Shown in pieces: positions 1-6,745 of a DNA stretch of 51,123 nucleotides; position 1 is the first letter of the stretch, and each line of letters begins with the position of its first letter. Source of the DNA: Parapedobacter soli. GTDB lineage: Bacteria > Bacteroidota > Bacteroidia > Sphingobacteriales > Sphingobacteriaceae. The stretch is from positions 1 through 51,123 of the forward strand of contig NZ_JAMXAY010000010.1 in assembly GCF_025460835.1 (NCBI RefSeq), written 5' to 3'. The position numbers were made by a program, and so were the translations under genes. Below the pieces are notes generated by a model. It saw only the letters and a program-made list of their open reading frames with translations, searched no databases and was not told where the DNA came from.

Positions 1-225
1 AGCGGATCAATTAATCAGGAAAGATGTACTTGGTCGGATGGATACATTAAACCCATACATGACGGTTATCGGTCAGGTTATCGGTACAGCGTCATCGAGT
101 TGATGTCGGCGGCGCTGCAATCGAATCGCAAGACATACATGTCGGTAGCGGAAAGGAGGGAGAAGCCGGAGCATGTGGCTAAACAGCCCGAGATGGCCAC
201 CATACGACGGGTAGGAAAGAAATAA
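1..225 (+). CDS. C-terminal fragment of an unidentified protein, cut by the window start
   Basis: Frame 1 is open from the first base to a TAA at 223-225, giving 74 residues without a start. The tail is basic and polar (it ends IRRVGKK) and has no motif I recognise. It is followed directly by a GC-rich inverted repeat, which fits a true gene end. The opposite strand is also open (78-323), so the strand is not certain. It sits on the side of tRNA-Lys that holds the toxin-antitoxin pair, so it may belong to accessory DNA. No function is proposed. Confidence 0.35.
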   Translation, partial: SGSINQERCTWSDGYIKPIHDGYRSGYRYSVIELMSAALQSNRKTYMSVAERREKPEHVAKQPEMATIRRVGKK

Positions 226-242
226 CCTTCAACGATAGCCCC

Positions 243-273
243 AATAGCCCTGCAAATTGAACGCGGGGCTATT
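243..273 (+). terminator. possible terminator of the left-edge gene
   Basis: AATAGCCC at 243-250 is complementary to GGGCTATT at 266-273, with a 15-nt loop. It lies 17 nt after the stop of the left-edge frame. The downstream stretch (TTGGTTTG) is only weakly T-rich, so termination strength is doubtful. Confidence 0.4.
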
Positions 274-381
274 TGGTTTGAGACTAGCCAAAAACGAAAG
301 ATACGCGCGCGAGGGAGACCCACGATAATTCAGGTCAAATAGGTATTCTCTGTGTCTATTGACATGATAGACGTGGATTAT

Positions 382-412
382 TTTGAAAACGGATGATATT
401 TAGTTACGTTTG
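382..412 (+). promoter_or_regulatory. promoter of the YbjQ/zinc-ribbon gene
   Basis: TTTG at 382-385, a 19-nt spacer, then TACGTTTG at 405-412. This is an exact match to the Bacteroidota -33/-7 consensus. Transcription should begin near 417, about 20 nt before the ATG at 437. The box overlaps an upstream in-frame TTG at 410 and so argues against that start. Confidence 0.7.
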
Positions 413-436
413 CTCACTAGATCTAAAAAAACAATT

Positions 437-1513
437 ATGAACCAATTTACCACAACCACAACAAACTCAATTGAAGGGTGGGACATAAAAGAGTATCTAC
501 AGCCCGTGTCATCCAATGTTGTAGTCGGCGCAAATATCTTTAGTGATTTTGCAGCGTCGATAACAGACTTTTTCGGCGGCCGTTCCGATGGCTATGAGAG
601 GCGACTAAATGAAATCTATGACCAGGCACTTAAAGCCCTCATCAATAAGGCTAGATCAATAGGCGCAAATGCCATTGTGGGCGTAAAAATTGATTTCGGC
701 GAGGTAAGCGGCAAGGGAAATCAAATGTTTATGGTTTCTGTTGTAGGCACTCCAGTTAAGGCTGTCAAAAGGGGAGACAAGGCAGGCGGCGGCGAATCGT
801 CGAGCTATGAGGTTTATGATGGCGAACTCGTAGAGCGAAAAGTCAGGGCAAAAAACATCATTGAACGCTTCGATAGTGATAAACCTGCTATTTCGAAGAT
901 ACCCGAAAATACCGTGAATTTTATTGTCGAGAGCAGACTACCCGAATTATGTAATTTGGTTATGGGTCTGCTTTCTGTGTGGTCGATGGAACCCGCATCT
1001 TCTTCGAAGCAGCTGGCGCTACCTAAATATTTTGATAATTTAGATACCGATTCGGCTATAAATGGCCTGTATAGCTATTTGGAAAAACATGATATTGATA
1101 GCGACGCGCTTAGAAGGTTCTTAAAGATAGCGTCTGATAATAACCTCATCGATTACGAAAAACTTAAGCCATTACTATACAACAACCATTTGAACGGTAG
1201 AAAATTTGCTTTGGAATTGCTCAGGAGAGGTAAAGCCTCTTATTCAGCGAAGGAGATTGAGTTGCTGCGTAAATATTCGGATGACTTGGTTGGCCTCTTC
1301 CAGCCTTTGGGTACGACCGACCAGGTTAAAGGAATGTTTTCATCCACAGCCAAGGAAGTTTGGGTCTGTGTCTGTGGCACTAAAAACAACCAAAGCGTCA
1401 AATATTGCGGTAATTGCTATAAGGATAACTATGGGTTTTATGAGGCTGAGGTCAAGCCCGAAACAGTTGCAAACTTGATTAGAAAAAGGCTGGATGTAAT
1501 ATCGACGTTGTAA
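437..1513 (+). CDS. YbjQ (DUF74/UPF0145)-domain protein with C-terminal zinc ribbon
   Basis: A 358-residue soluble protein. Residues about 10-110 match the YbjQ family, including the segment around ARSIGANAIVGVKIDF. That family is called putative heavy-metal binding from its pentameric structure, but its role is not established. The middle (about 120-300) is helical and charged with no recognised domain. A CxC...CxxC pattern at Cys311, Cys313, Cys324 and Cys327 looks like a rubredoxin-like or double-zinc-ribbon knuckle. YbjQ proteins are normally about 100 residues, so this is a long multidomain version. The ATG at 437 is preferred over TTG 410 because the -7 promoter box covers 405-412. It has its own promoter, is followed by a hairpin at 1587, and appears monocistronic. 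Confidence 0.75.
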   Translation: MNQFTTTTTNSIEGWDIKEYLQPVSSNVVVGANIFSDFAASITDFFGGRSDGYERRLNEIYDQALKALINKARSIGANAIVGVKIDFGEVSGKGNQMFMVSVVGTPVKAVKRGDKAGGGESSSYEVYDGELVERKVRAKNIIERFDSDKPAISKIPENTVNFIVESRLPELCNLVMGLLSVWSMEPASSSKQLALPKYFDNLDTDSAINGLYSYLEKHDIDSDALRRFLKIASDNNLIDYEKLKPLLYNNHLNGRKFALELLRRGKASYSAKEIELLRKYSDDLVGLFQPLGTTDQVKGMFSSTAKEVWVCVCGTKNNQSVKYCGNCYKDNYGFYEAEVKPETVANLIRKRLDVISTL

Positions 1514-1586
1514 AACATTATATTTGGCTGGGGCATATCTTAGCTTTAAGATGTTTATAAAGTGCCCTACGATCTCACTAGGGCCA

Positions 1587-1610
1587 CCCCGGCAACACCA
1601 AGTCGGGGTT
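1587..1610 (+). terminator. terminator after the YbjQ gene
   Basis: CCCCG at 1587-1591 pairs with CGGGG at 1604-1608, followed by TTACTTAATTT. A second weaker pair (CCCTA/TAGGG, about 1565-1583) lies just upstream. The rest of 1514-1698 shows no coding signal. Confidence 0.5.
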
Positions 1611-1698
1611 ACTTAATTTGGGTTGAGGTTTAACAATATTTAACGTTACGACCGATATTGCGGCACACCCTTTGAATGTCTATGGTCGTAGAATTGTC

Positions 1699-1763
1699 TT
1701 TTCATAATTTAGGTTTATAATTGGTTAGTTAGAAAGCCCTGCGTCTCCCCGGCGCGGGGTTTT
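1699..1763. repeat. dispersed intergenic element, copy 1
   Basis: An AT-rich block starting TTTTCATAATTTAGGTTT and continuing through ATTGGTTAGTT to GAAAGCCC is followed by a GC hairpin (CCCCG 1747-1751, CGGGG 1755-1759) and TTTT. Nearly the same block recurs at 27371-27437, with one base inserted and few substitutions over about 40 bp. Here it lies between the YbjQ gene and the toxin-antitoxin promoter. The hairpin plus T run suggests terminator activity, but conservation of the AT-rich part suggests something more. Confidence 0.65.
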
Positions 1764-1836
1764 CATTGTCGGTCGACACAGGAATTTTCAGTCCCTTGCT
1801 TAAAACAGCACAAGGATAACTAGCACTCTAGATTAA

Positions 1837-1868
1837 TTTGCATAGAAGTAACTTATAAGTTACCTTTG
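1837..1868 (+). promoter_or_regulatory. toxin-antitoxin promoter with embedded palindromic operator
   Basis: TTTG at 1837-1840, a 20-nt spacer, then TACCTTTG at 1861-1868: a full consensus promoter. Within and overlapping it, 1848-1863 is a perfect 16-bp palindrome, GTAACTTATAAGTTAC. Its position fits an operator bound by the HTH antitoxin, blocking polymerase. The -7 box ends 4 nt before the GTG start of the toxin, so the mRNA is predicted to be leaderless. Confidence 0.75.
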
Positions 1869-1872
1869 CATA

Positions 1873-2217
1873 GTGAAAGTCAGAGAAGTCATAGCATTCA
1901 GAAACTACTTTGAGGATTTCCTCAATGGCCAGCCACAAAAGGTGCAGGACAAGATTTTCAAGATTATTGAGGCCATTGAGACACTGGAGCGCGTGCCTTC
2001 GAATTACCTGAAGGCCATGACCGGAACGGATGGGCTATACGAGGCAAGGATACAGCTTGGCTCAAACATCTGGCGGGTATTCTGTTTCTTTGACGGTGAC
2101 CGGTTGGTCATATTGCTGAACGGTTTCCAGAAGAAAACACAGAAAACCCCGAAGAAGGAAATCGATAGGGCATTGAGATTGATGGCTGAATATTACGAAC
2201 AGAAAAGGAGCAAATGA
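1873..2217 (+). CDS. higB: HigB/RelE-like toxin of a type II toxin-antitoxin pair
   Basis: A 114-residue protein of the phage-derived Gp49/HigB-like branch of the RelE superfamily, which act as ribosome-dependent mRNA interferases. Recognisable features are the helical N-terminus (FEDFLNGQPQKVQDKIF), the strand pair around LYEARIQLGSNIWRVFCFFD, the LLNGFQKKTQKTP stretch and the helical basic C-terminus. The start is GTG, supported by the promoter box ending at 1868. The stop overlaps the antitoxin ATG (ATGA at 2214-2217), so the genes are translationally coupled in toxin-first order, as is usual for HigBA. Whether it is active cannot be judged from sequence. Confidence 0.85.
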   Translation: MKVREVIAFRNYFEDFLNGQPQKVQDKIFKIIEAIETLERVPSNYLKAMTGTDGLYEARIQLGSNIWRVFCFFDGDRLVILLNGFQKKTQKTPKKEIDRALRLMAEYYEQKRSK

Positions 2218-2507
2218 TGGAAACTAAAAGCTGGAAAGACATCAAGGATAGTGTTTACGGTGCCCAGGGTACCGAAAGGAGGGATGCGCTGGAAAGGGAT
2301 TTCGAAGGTTTCAAGGTTGGCTTGTTGCTTAGGAAGGCGAGGGAAGATAAACACCTCACCCAGGCGGAACTTGCTGAGTTGGTGAACCGGAAAAGGGAAT
2401 ATATTTCGAGGATCGAGAACAACGGGAGCAACCTAACATTAAAAACCCTATACGACATCGTAGAGAAAGGGCTCGGTGGTAAGGTGAAGATTTCGATAGA
2501 GGTGTAA
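2214..2507 (+). CDS. higA: HigA-like XRE-family antitoxin
   Basis: A 97-residue helix-turn-helix protein. The HTH_3/XRE domain spans about residues 35-95, with the typical pattern LTQAELAELV then REYISRIENNGSNLTLKTL. The N-terminal 35 residues (MMETKSWKDIKDSVYG...) are charged and probably contact the toxin. It is expected to neutralise the upstream toxin and repress the operon through the palindrome at 1848-1863. The first ATG (2214) overlaps the toxin stop; an in-frame second ATG at 2217 would remove one residue. A strong terminator follows 25 nt after the stop, closing a two-gene operon. Confidence 0.88.
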   Translation: MMETKSWKDIKDSVYGAQGTERRDALERDFEGFKVGLLLRKAREDKHLTQAELAELVNRKREYISRIENNGSNLTLKTLYDIVEKGLGGKVKISIEV

Positions 2508-2532
2508 TCCTACGTCCTGTCAATAAAACGTC

Positions 2533-2567
2533 GAAACCCCATCAAATAAATGACGGGGTTTCTTTTT
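2533..2567 (+). terminator. terminator of the toxin-antitoxin operon
   Basis: GAAACCCC at 2533-2540 pairs perfectly with GGGGTTTC at 2555-2562, followed by TTTTT. It is a standard intrinsic terminator. Confidence 0.85.
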
Positions 2568-2673
2568 CGGTTAAAAATTACAGCCTCACGGCCATGATCC
2601 AAAGTTACGGATTATTGGCGGAAACAGGGCATACCTCAACAAACCGACAACAAAACCGACAACAGAAAATGAA

Positions 2674-2705
2674 AAAAGCCGTTCTGTTTGATTAGAACGG
2701 CTTTT
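2674..2705 (-). terminator. terminator of tRNA-Lys, potentially bidirectional
   Basis: AAAAGCCGTTCT (2674-2685) and AGAACGGCTTTT (2694-2705) form a perfect 12-bp stem with an 8-nt loop. A/T runs on both sides let it work in either direction. It begins 4 nt past the tRNA 3' end. Just left of it, 2639-2663 is a short direct repeat (AACAAACCGAC / AACAAAACCGAC). Confidence 0.8.
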
Positions 2706-2709
2706 GTTG

Positions 2710-2782
2710 TGATCCCGCTGGGATTCGAACCCAGGACCCATACATTAAAAGTGTATTGCTCTACCAGCTGAGCTACGGAATC
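2710..2782 (-). tRNA. tRNA-Lys (anticodon UUU)
   Basis: The minus strand folds into a full cloverleaf. The acceptor pairs GATTCCG with CGGGATC (one G-U), the D arm is GCTC/GAGC, and the anticodon stem ATACA/TGTAT holds the loop CTTTTAA. The variable loop has 5 nt and the T arm is CTGGG-TTCGAAT-CCCAG. The anticodon is TTT. The discriminator A is at 2710 and CCA is not encoded. It has a consensus promoter at 2831-2862 and a hairpin terminator directly after. Its 3' end faces the accessory stretch at 1-2.6 kb, the usual geometry for an integrase target site, although no integrase gene lies in the window. Confidence 0.95.
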
Positions 2783-2830
2783 GCTTCTTATTCTATTCAG
2801 AACGAACTTCCCTGCTTTTGGAAAGTGGTG

Positions 2831-2862
2831 CAAAGATAGAATTATAGGGTGTACTGTCCAAA
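2831..2862 (-). promoter_or_regulatory. promoter of tRNA-Lys
   Basis: On the minus strand TTTG (2862-2859), a 20-nt spacer, then TATCTTTG (2838-2831). This is an exact consensus match. The predicted start near 2826 leaves a 5' leader of about 44 nt to be trimmed from the tRNA. Confidence 0.75.
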
Positions 2863-2906
2863 TGAAATTTGAGATAATTTCGGCTTCCATGATAAAAGCT
2901 TTAGTC

Positions 2907-3008
2907 TCAACCATTAATATTAATACAGCCCGCATGCTTAGTGCTGCTGCAGGAAAGCGATGCCAGGGTGGTGAAGGCTGCTGTCAAGGTGACGATGACG
3001 TACTTCAT
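2907..3008 (-). CDS. possible small lipoprotein/exported peptide, 33 aa
   Basis: The minus strand encodes MKYVIVTLTAAFTTLASLSC followed by SSTKHAG and a short tail ending in TGA at 2907-2909. It has one positive charge, a hydrophobic run and a Cys-Ser-Ser, like small Bacteroidota lipoproteins. The lipobox is imperfect, with Ser at -3 where Leu is usual. It starts 24 nt after the prmC stop on the same strand, so it may be cotranscribed. At this length chance cannot be excluded. Confidence 0.4.
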   Translation of the reverse strand: MKYVIVTLTAAFTTLASLSCSSTKHAGCINING

Positions 3009-3032
3009 AAGCGCAAATAAATTATCGGTTAA

Positions 3033-3893
3033 TTATTTCATGGCGTGCACCATTCGGTCGGCACCTTGCATATCTTGATGGAGTGTAACTTGCTTTAGGC
3101 CTTTTTTCTCAAACAATTCAATTACCGAATCGCCGTAACTCCGGTTGATTTCTACGTATACCCCCCCGCCGGGCTCCAAGTGGTGCGATGCGAAAGCAGC
3201 AATGTAGTCATAAAACAGTAGCGGGGCACCACCCTGCACGAAAAGTGCCAGATGTGGCTCATGTTCCAACACGTTACGGTGCATGGCCTCCCGCTCGGCC
3301 AACGTGATATATGGTGGGTTGCTTACCACGATATCAAACCGCTGCTCGTCTTGGAAAACCAACTCCCATTCCAGAATATCGGCATGGAGGAAGTCAATAT
3401 GTACGAGTTGCTCTTTCGCATTTTGCCGAGCGACAGATAGTGCATCTTCAGATACATCAAGTGCGCATACATGAGCCTGTGGTAACGCTCGTTTCAGTGC
3501 AATGGCGATACAGCCGCTCCCGGTTCCTATGTCGATGATGCGCAAGGGCCGAGATGTAAGTTTGTAGTGATTTACAATCAATTGGACGAGTTCTTCGGTC
3601 TCGGGCCTCGGTATCAATACGGCATCACTGACGGTCAGCTTCATTCCCATAAACCACGCATAACCTAAGATGTGCTGGATAGGCTTCCCTTTCGACAGGT
3701 CTGCCAGAGCGGCCAACAACCAATTTGTATCATCCTTGCTCAAAAGGGTTTGCCGGTTCAATAGGTGTGTCGACTTAGACCACCCTAGGCGATCTTCAAG
3801 CAGCATGTGATACAGCTGTTTGATTTCATTCAAGTGGTACAGGTGCAACAGAGCATCCACAAATCGTTTTTCTATTGCCGTTACGGATTGCAT
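3033..3893 (-). CDS. prmC: peptide chain release factor N5-glutamine methyltransferase PrmC (HemK)
   Basis: A 286-residue S-adenosylmethionine-dependent enzyme that methylates the glutamine of the GGQ motif in RF1/RF2. An N-terminal helical domain (about 1-80) is followed by the Rossmann methyltransferase domain with the SAM loop DIGTGSGCIAIAL and the catalytic NPPY motif (SNPPYI). Length is normal for the family. Translation could begin at ATG 3905, but a perfect -7 box (TATGTTTG, 3906-3899 on this strand) covers that codon. The ATG at 3893 (MQSVTAIEKRF) is therefore preferred and is predicted to be leaderless. It is divergent from ribD. Confidence 0.93.
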   Translation of the reverse strand: MQSVTAIEKRFVDALLHLYHLNEIKQLYHMLLEDRLGWSKSTHLLNRQTLLSKDDTNWLLAALADLSKGKPIQHILGYAWFMGMKLTVSDAVLIPRPETEELVQLIVNHYKLTSRPLRIIDIGTGSGCIAIALKRALPQAHVCALDVSEDALSVARQNAKEQLVHIDFLHADILEWELVFQDEQRFDIVVSNPPYITLAEREAMHRNVLEHEPHLALFVQGGAPLLFYDYIAAFASHHLEPGGGVYVEINRSYGDSVIELFEKKGLKQVTLHQDMQGADRMVHAMK

Positions 3894-3898
3894 GAATA

Positions 3899-3930
3899 CA
3901 AACATACGCTATCTATACGGGTTGAGCAAG
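3899..3930 (-). promoter_or_regulatory. prmC promoter, predicted leaderless
   Basis: On the minus strand TATGTTTG at 3906-3899 is a perfect -7 box. CTTG at 3930-3927, 20 nt upstream, matches three of four -33 bases. Five bases separate the box from ATG 3893. Confidence 0.6.
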
Positions 3931-3977
3931 GGCCAACGAGGTTTAGGGAAGAAGACTGTAAAAAGAACATTTTTAAT

Positions 3978-3985
3978 TAAGTTTG
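3978..3985 (+). promoter_or_regulatory. ribD -7 box, predicted leaderless
   Basis: TAAGTTTG at 3978-3985 ends 4 nt before the ribD ATG at 3990. I see no clear TTTG at the -33 position. A start at or next to the ATG leaves no room for an FMN riboswitch. Confidence 0.55.
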
Positions 3986-3989
3986 CGTC

Positions 3990-5057
3990 ATGCATGAACA
4001 TGAGCTTTACATGCGGCGTTGCCTGGAGCTAGCCCAATTGGGCATTGGGTCAGTAAGCCCCAACCCGATGGTAGGGGCACTACTGGTACATGACGGGAAA
4101 ATTATTGCTGAGAATTACCACCAGCGGTTTGGCGGTCCACATGCTGAGGCCCTGGTAATCGAAGAGGCCCTCGGCAAGTATGGCGACCGTGCGCCGGCGC
4201 TATTCCGCGACTCAACGATGTATGTAAGCTTGGAGCCCTGTGCCCATTATGGGAAAACCCCACCATGCGCCTCGCTATTGGCGCAGCACCAGATTGGCCA
4301 CGTGGTTGTGGCTTGCCGCGACCCGTTCGACAAGGTGAATGGCCGCGGTATAGCCTTGATGGAGGAAGCCGGCATCCGCATAACAGAGGGGGTATTGGCC
4401 GACGAATCTCGCTGGTTGAACCGGCGGTTTTCCACGAGGGTGAGCCGGCAGCGGCCATATGTTATCCTTAAGTGGGCACAAACAGCTGACGGCTACATGG
4501 CTCCGGTCGACGGGACCCAACGGTGGATAACCGGTGCGGCAGCCAAGCAATTGGTACACCGGTGGCGCAGCGAAGAGGATGCGGTACTGGTGGGAACCCG
4601 TACCGCGTTGGCAGATAATCCGCAGCTCACCGTGCGGGAGTGGCAGGGCAGGAACCCGAAACGGGTTCTTATCGATAAAGACCTTGCCGTAGGTGCAGCA
4701 GCGCAGCTGTTTGGCCAGCAGGCCGAAACGATTGTCTTCAATGCAACAAAGGCAGACTGGGACAGGAATATCAAATACATCGCGCTCGAGAATTTTGACT
4801 GGTACCTACCCCAGAATATATTGTTCCAACTTTACCTGATGGATGTCCAATCGGTCATTATAGAAGGGGGACGCAAAACGCTCGACCTTTTTTTCGATGC
4901 TGGTCTTTGGGATGAAGCCCGTGTTTTTACTTCGCAGACGGCTTGGGGTGCGGGTGTATTGGCCCCGGTTTGCCGGGCTGCTGTAGCTAGCAGCCAGCAA
5001 GTGGGTCATGATCAGCTAAATATATATTATCACAACACACAACGTAGCACCGATTAA
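3990..5057 (+). CDS. ribD: bifunctional riboflavin biosynthesis deaminase/reductase RibD
   Basis: A 355-residue enzyme catalysing two successive riboflavin steps: deamination of the pyrimidine ring, then NADPH-dependent reduction of the ribose side chain. The N-terminal cytidine-deaminase fold has the zinc ligands HAE (about residue 51) and PCAHYGKTPPC. The C-terminal reductase domain begins near residue 150 (RPYVILKWAQTADG) and contains the substrate stretch DAVLVGTRTALADNPQLTVR. The MHEHELYMRRCLELA start is typical of the family. The stop overlaps the ATG of the ABC permease (TAATG), so they form one transcription unit; other rib genes are not in the window. Confidence 0.95.
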   Translation: MHEHELYMRRCLELAQLGIGSVSPNPMVGALLVHDGKIIAENYHQRFGGPHAEALVIEEALGKYGDRAPALFRDSTMYVSLEPCAHYGKTPPCASLLAQHQIGHVVVACRDPFDKVNGRGIALMEEAGIRITEGVLADESRWLNRRFSTRVSRQRPYVILKWAQTADGYMAPVDGTQRWITGAAAKQLVHRWRSEEDAVLVGTRTALADNPQLTVREWQGRNPKRVLIDKDLAVGAAAQLFGQQAETIVFNATKADWDRNIKYIALENFDWYLPQNILFQLYLMDVQSVIIEGGRKTLDLFFDAGLWDEARVFTSQTAWGAGVLAPVCRAAVASSQQVGHDQLNIYYHNTQRSTD

Positions 5058-5935
5058 TGGATTTTTACCTTGCAGCAGTCATCCAGGCTTTATGTTTCGG
5101 CCCGTTAGTCATCGGCCTTTTTTTGTCCATGAAGATTTTCAATATCCCGGATATTACCACGGATGGGAGCTACACATTGGGTGCCGTGATTACGGCGGTG
5201 GGGCTATCTAATGGATACCCACCGTTGCTAACGCTCCTTTTGGCGATGGTTGGCGGCGCATTGGCCGGATGCTGCACGGCACTGATACATACGTGGCTCC
5301 GCATACATGCGCTATTGGCCGGTATTTTAGTGATGACCGCGCTTTACTCGGTAAATCTAGTGCTCATGGGCCGTTCCAATATGCCGCTGCTTGATTATCC
5401 TGATGTGTTTAACGGGCTGGGGCTATTTGATAATACAGACGATAATACCTTGTCGGTTCTGCTGCTGTTTGTAATTGCGTTGCTTTTGGGCATGGGCTAT
5501 TTGCTCCGGAGCGATTTTGGCATCGCGCTTCGTGCTACGGGTGACAGTGAGCCTATGATCCGTGCCCAAGGGGTGAATACCACACGGATGAAGGTCTACG
5601 GACTTGCCCTTTCGAATGCCTTGGTTGCCTGGAGCGGAGGGCTAATGGCACAATTTCAAGGGTTTGCAGATATCAATATGGGTATCGGTATTGTAATCAG
5701 TGGCTTGGGGGCAGTAATCATCGGCGATACGCTGATTAATTTCCTCAAACTACGTGCTATGTTGCCCATGCTGGTTTGTGTTATTGCGGGGGTCATCTTA
5801 TTCCAATCGATGTTGGCGCTGGCACTAAGTGCCGGGATCAACCCTAATCTGCTAAAACTTGCCACGGCATTGCTGGTATTGACCATTGTAGCCTTACCTC
5901 GCGTAGGGGGTGTATTGCAGCTGGCCAAACGTTAA
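5057..5935 (+). CDS. ABC transporter permease (COG4120-type, BPD_transp_2)
   Basis: A 292-residue integral membrane protein with about eight to nine hydrophobic segments. It resembles the permeases of a family predicted to import amino acids such as tryptophan or tyrosine. Family-like stretches include FNIPDITTDGSYTLGA near residue 30, a conserved feature of this permease type, and RATGDSEPMIRAQGV near 165, the likely coupling loop to the ATPase. It overlaps the ribD stop and is followed by the ATPase gene 12 nt later. No substrate-binding lipoprotein lies next to it. The substrate is unknown; linkage to ribD only hints at a flavin-related or amino-acid role. Confidence 0.85.
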   Translation: MDFYLAAVIQALCFGPLVIGLFLSMKIFNIPDITTDGSYTLGAVITAVGLSNGYPPLLTLLLAMVGGALAGCCTALIHTWLRIHALLAGILVMTALYSVNLVLMGRSNMPLLDYPDVFNGLGLFDNTDDNTLSVLLLFVIALLLGMGYLLRSDFGIALRATGDSEPMIRAQGVNTTRMKVYGLALSNALVAWSGGLMAQFQGFADINMGIGIVISGLGAVIIGDTLINFLKLRAMLPMLVCVIAGVILFQSMLALALSAGINPNLLKLATALLVLTIVALPRVGGVLQLAKR

Positions 5936-5947
5936 TTGAGATCGATA

Positions 5948-6703
5948 ATGCTTCAGCTCCAACATATCACCAAGGTATTCAATGCTGGCAAGGCGTCGCA
6001 GGTCGCGGCCGTCCAGGACCTCACACTCCGGCTGGAGCCAAAGAGCTTTACCGTACTGGTGGGAGCGAACGGTTCGGGGAAAAGTACGCTGCTCAACCTT
6101 ATTGCCGGCAGTATATACCCGGATAGGGGCAGCGTGTTATTGCAGGGTCGGGAAATCCAGCGGATGCCCGATTACCGCCGCAGTCGGTGGATAGGGCGTG
6201 TTTTCCAGAACCCCTTGATGGGAACATCCGCTTCGTTGAGCATTTTAGACAACTTCCGAATGGCCGCCCTCCGTAGGTCTACTAAATGGATAAAACTGGG
6301 CACCGGCAGTGCTTTCCGCAGTCAGGTTGCGCAAAAGGTAGCCACGCTGGGCATGGGCTTGGAAAATAAGCTCACGCAGCCCATGGGTACGTTGAGCGGC
6401 GGACAGCGGCAGGCGCTCACACTGCTGATGACCGTGATGGCCGATTTAGATGTGCTATTGCTCGACGAACCATCGGCCGCACTCGACCCCCGTTCCGCAC
6501 GCGAAGTGATGGAAATAGCGAACCGGCTGATTGCTGAAGACCACCTCACGGCATTACTTGTTACCCATAATATCAGCGAAGCCATCCGGTATGGCAACCG
6601 GCTTATACAAATGGAAAATGGAAAAGTGATCCGCGATTACGATGAACCGGCCAAACGTAAGCTCGATCACACTGCAGTTGTGTCATGGTTTGATTATTAC
6701 TGA
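5948..6703 (+). CDS. ABC transporter ATP-binding protein (COG1101-type)
   Basis: A 251-residue nucleotide-binding domain. Walker A GANGSGKST is at residues 39-47, then a Q-loop (RVFQNP), the signature LSGGQRQ, Walker B (VLLLDEP), D-loop and switch His (LVTHN). It pairs with the preceding permease to energise import. A TTG at 5936 gives four extra residues, but ATG 5948 (MLQLQHITKVF) matches where such ATPases normally begin. It is the last gene of the ribD-permease-ATPase unit. A separate promoter for the next gene overlaps its last 15 bases. Confidence 0.9.
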   Translation: MLQLQHITKVFNAGKASQVAAVQDLTLRLEPKSFTVLVGANGSGKSTLLNLIAGSIYPDRGSVLLQGREIQRMPDYRRSRWIGRVFQNPLMGTSASLSILDNFRMAALRRSTKWIKLGTGSAFRSQVAQKVATLGMGLENKLTQPMGTLSGGQRQALTLLMTVMADLDVLLLDEPSAALDPRSAREVMEIANRLIAEDHLTALLVTHNISEAIRYGNRLIQMENGKVIRDYDEPAKRKLDHTAVVSWFDYY

Positions 6704-6720
6704 CGGAATCCATATCTTTG
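6689..6720 (+). promoter_or_regulatory. promoter of the DUF2851-PspC unit
   Basis: TTTG at 6689-6692 (inside the ATPase 3' end), a 20-nt spacer, then TATCTTTG at 6713-6720: a full consensus match. Predicted start is near 6726, about 20 nt before ATG 6746. Confidence 0.7.
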
Positions 6721-6745
6721 GTCTGCATTACCTGCGACCAATTGT

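Noticed and set aside
410-437. TTG start for the YbjQ gene at 410 (and similar upstream starts at 8938, 34970, 44945 and 3905)
   Set aside because: Each lies inside a consensus -7 promoter box, so it would not be transcribed; downstream ATG codons fit the families better.
2636-2935. 99-codon minus-strand frame spanning tRNA-Lys
   Set aside because: It reads through the tRNA and its terminator; the tRNA fold is unambiguous.
3907-3989. FMN riboswitch upstream of ribD
   Set aside because: The gap is only about 80 bp, shows none of the conserved RFN helices, and the -7 box ends 4 nt before the ATG, leaving no leader.
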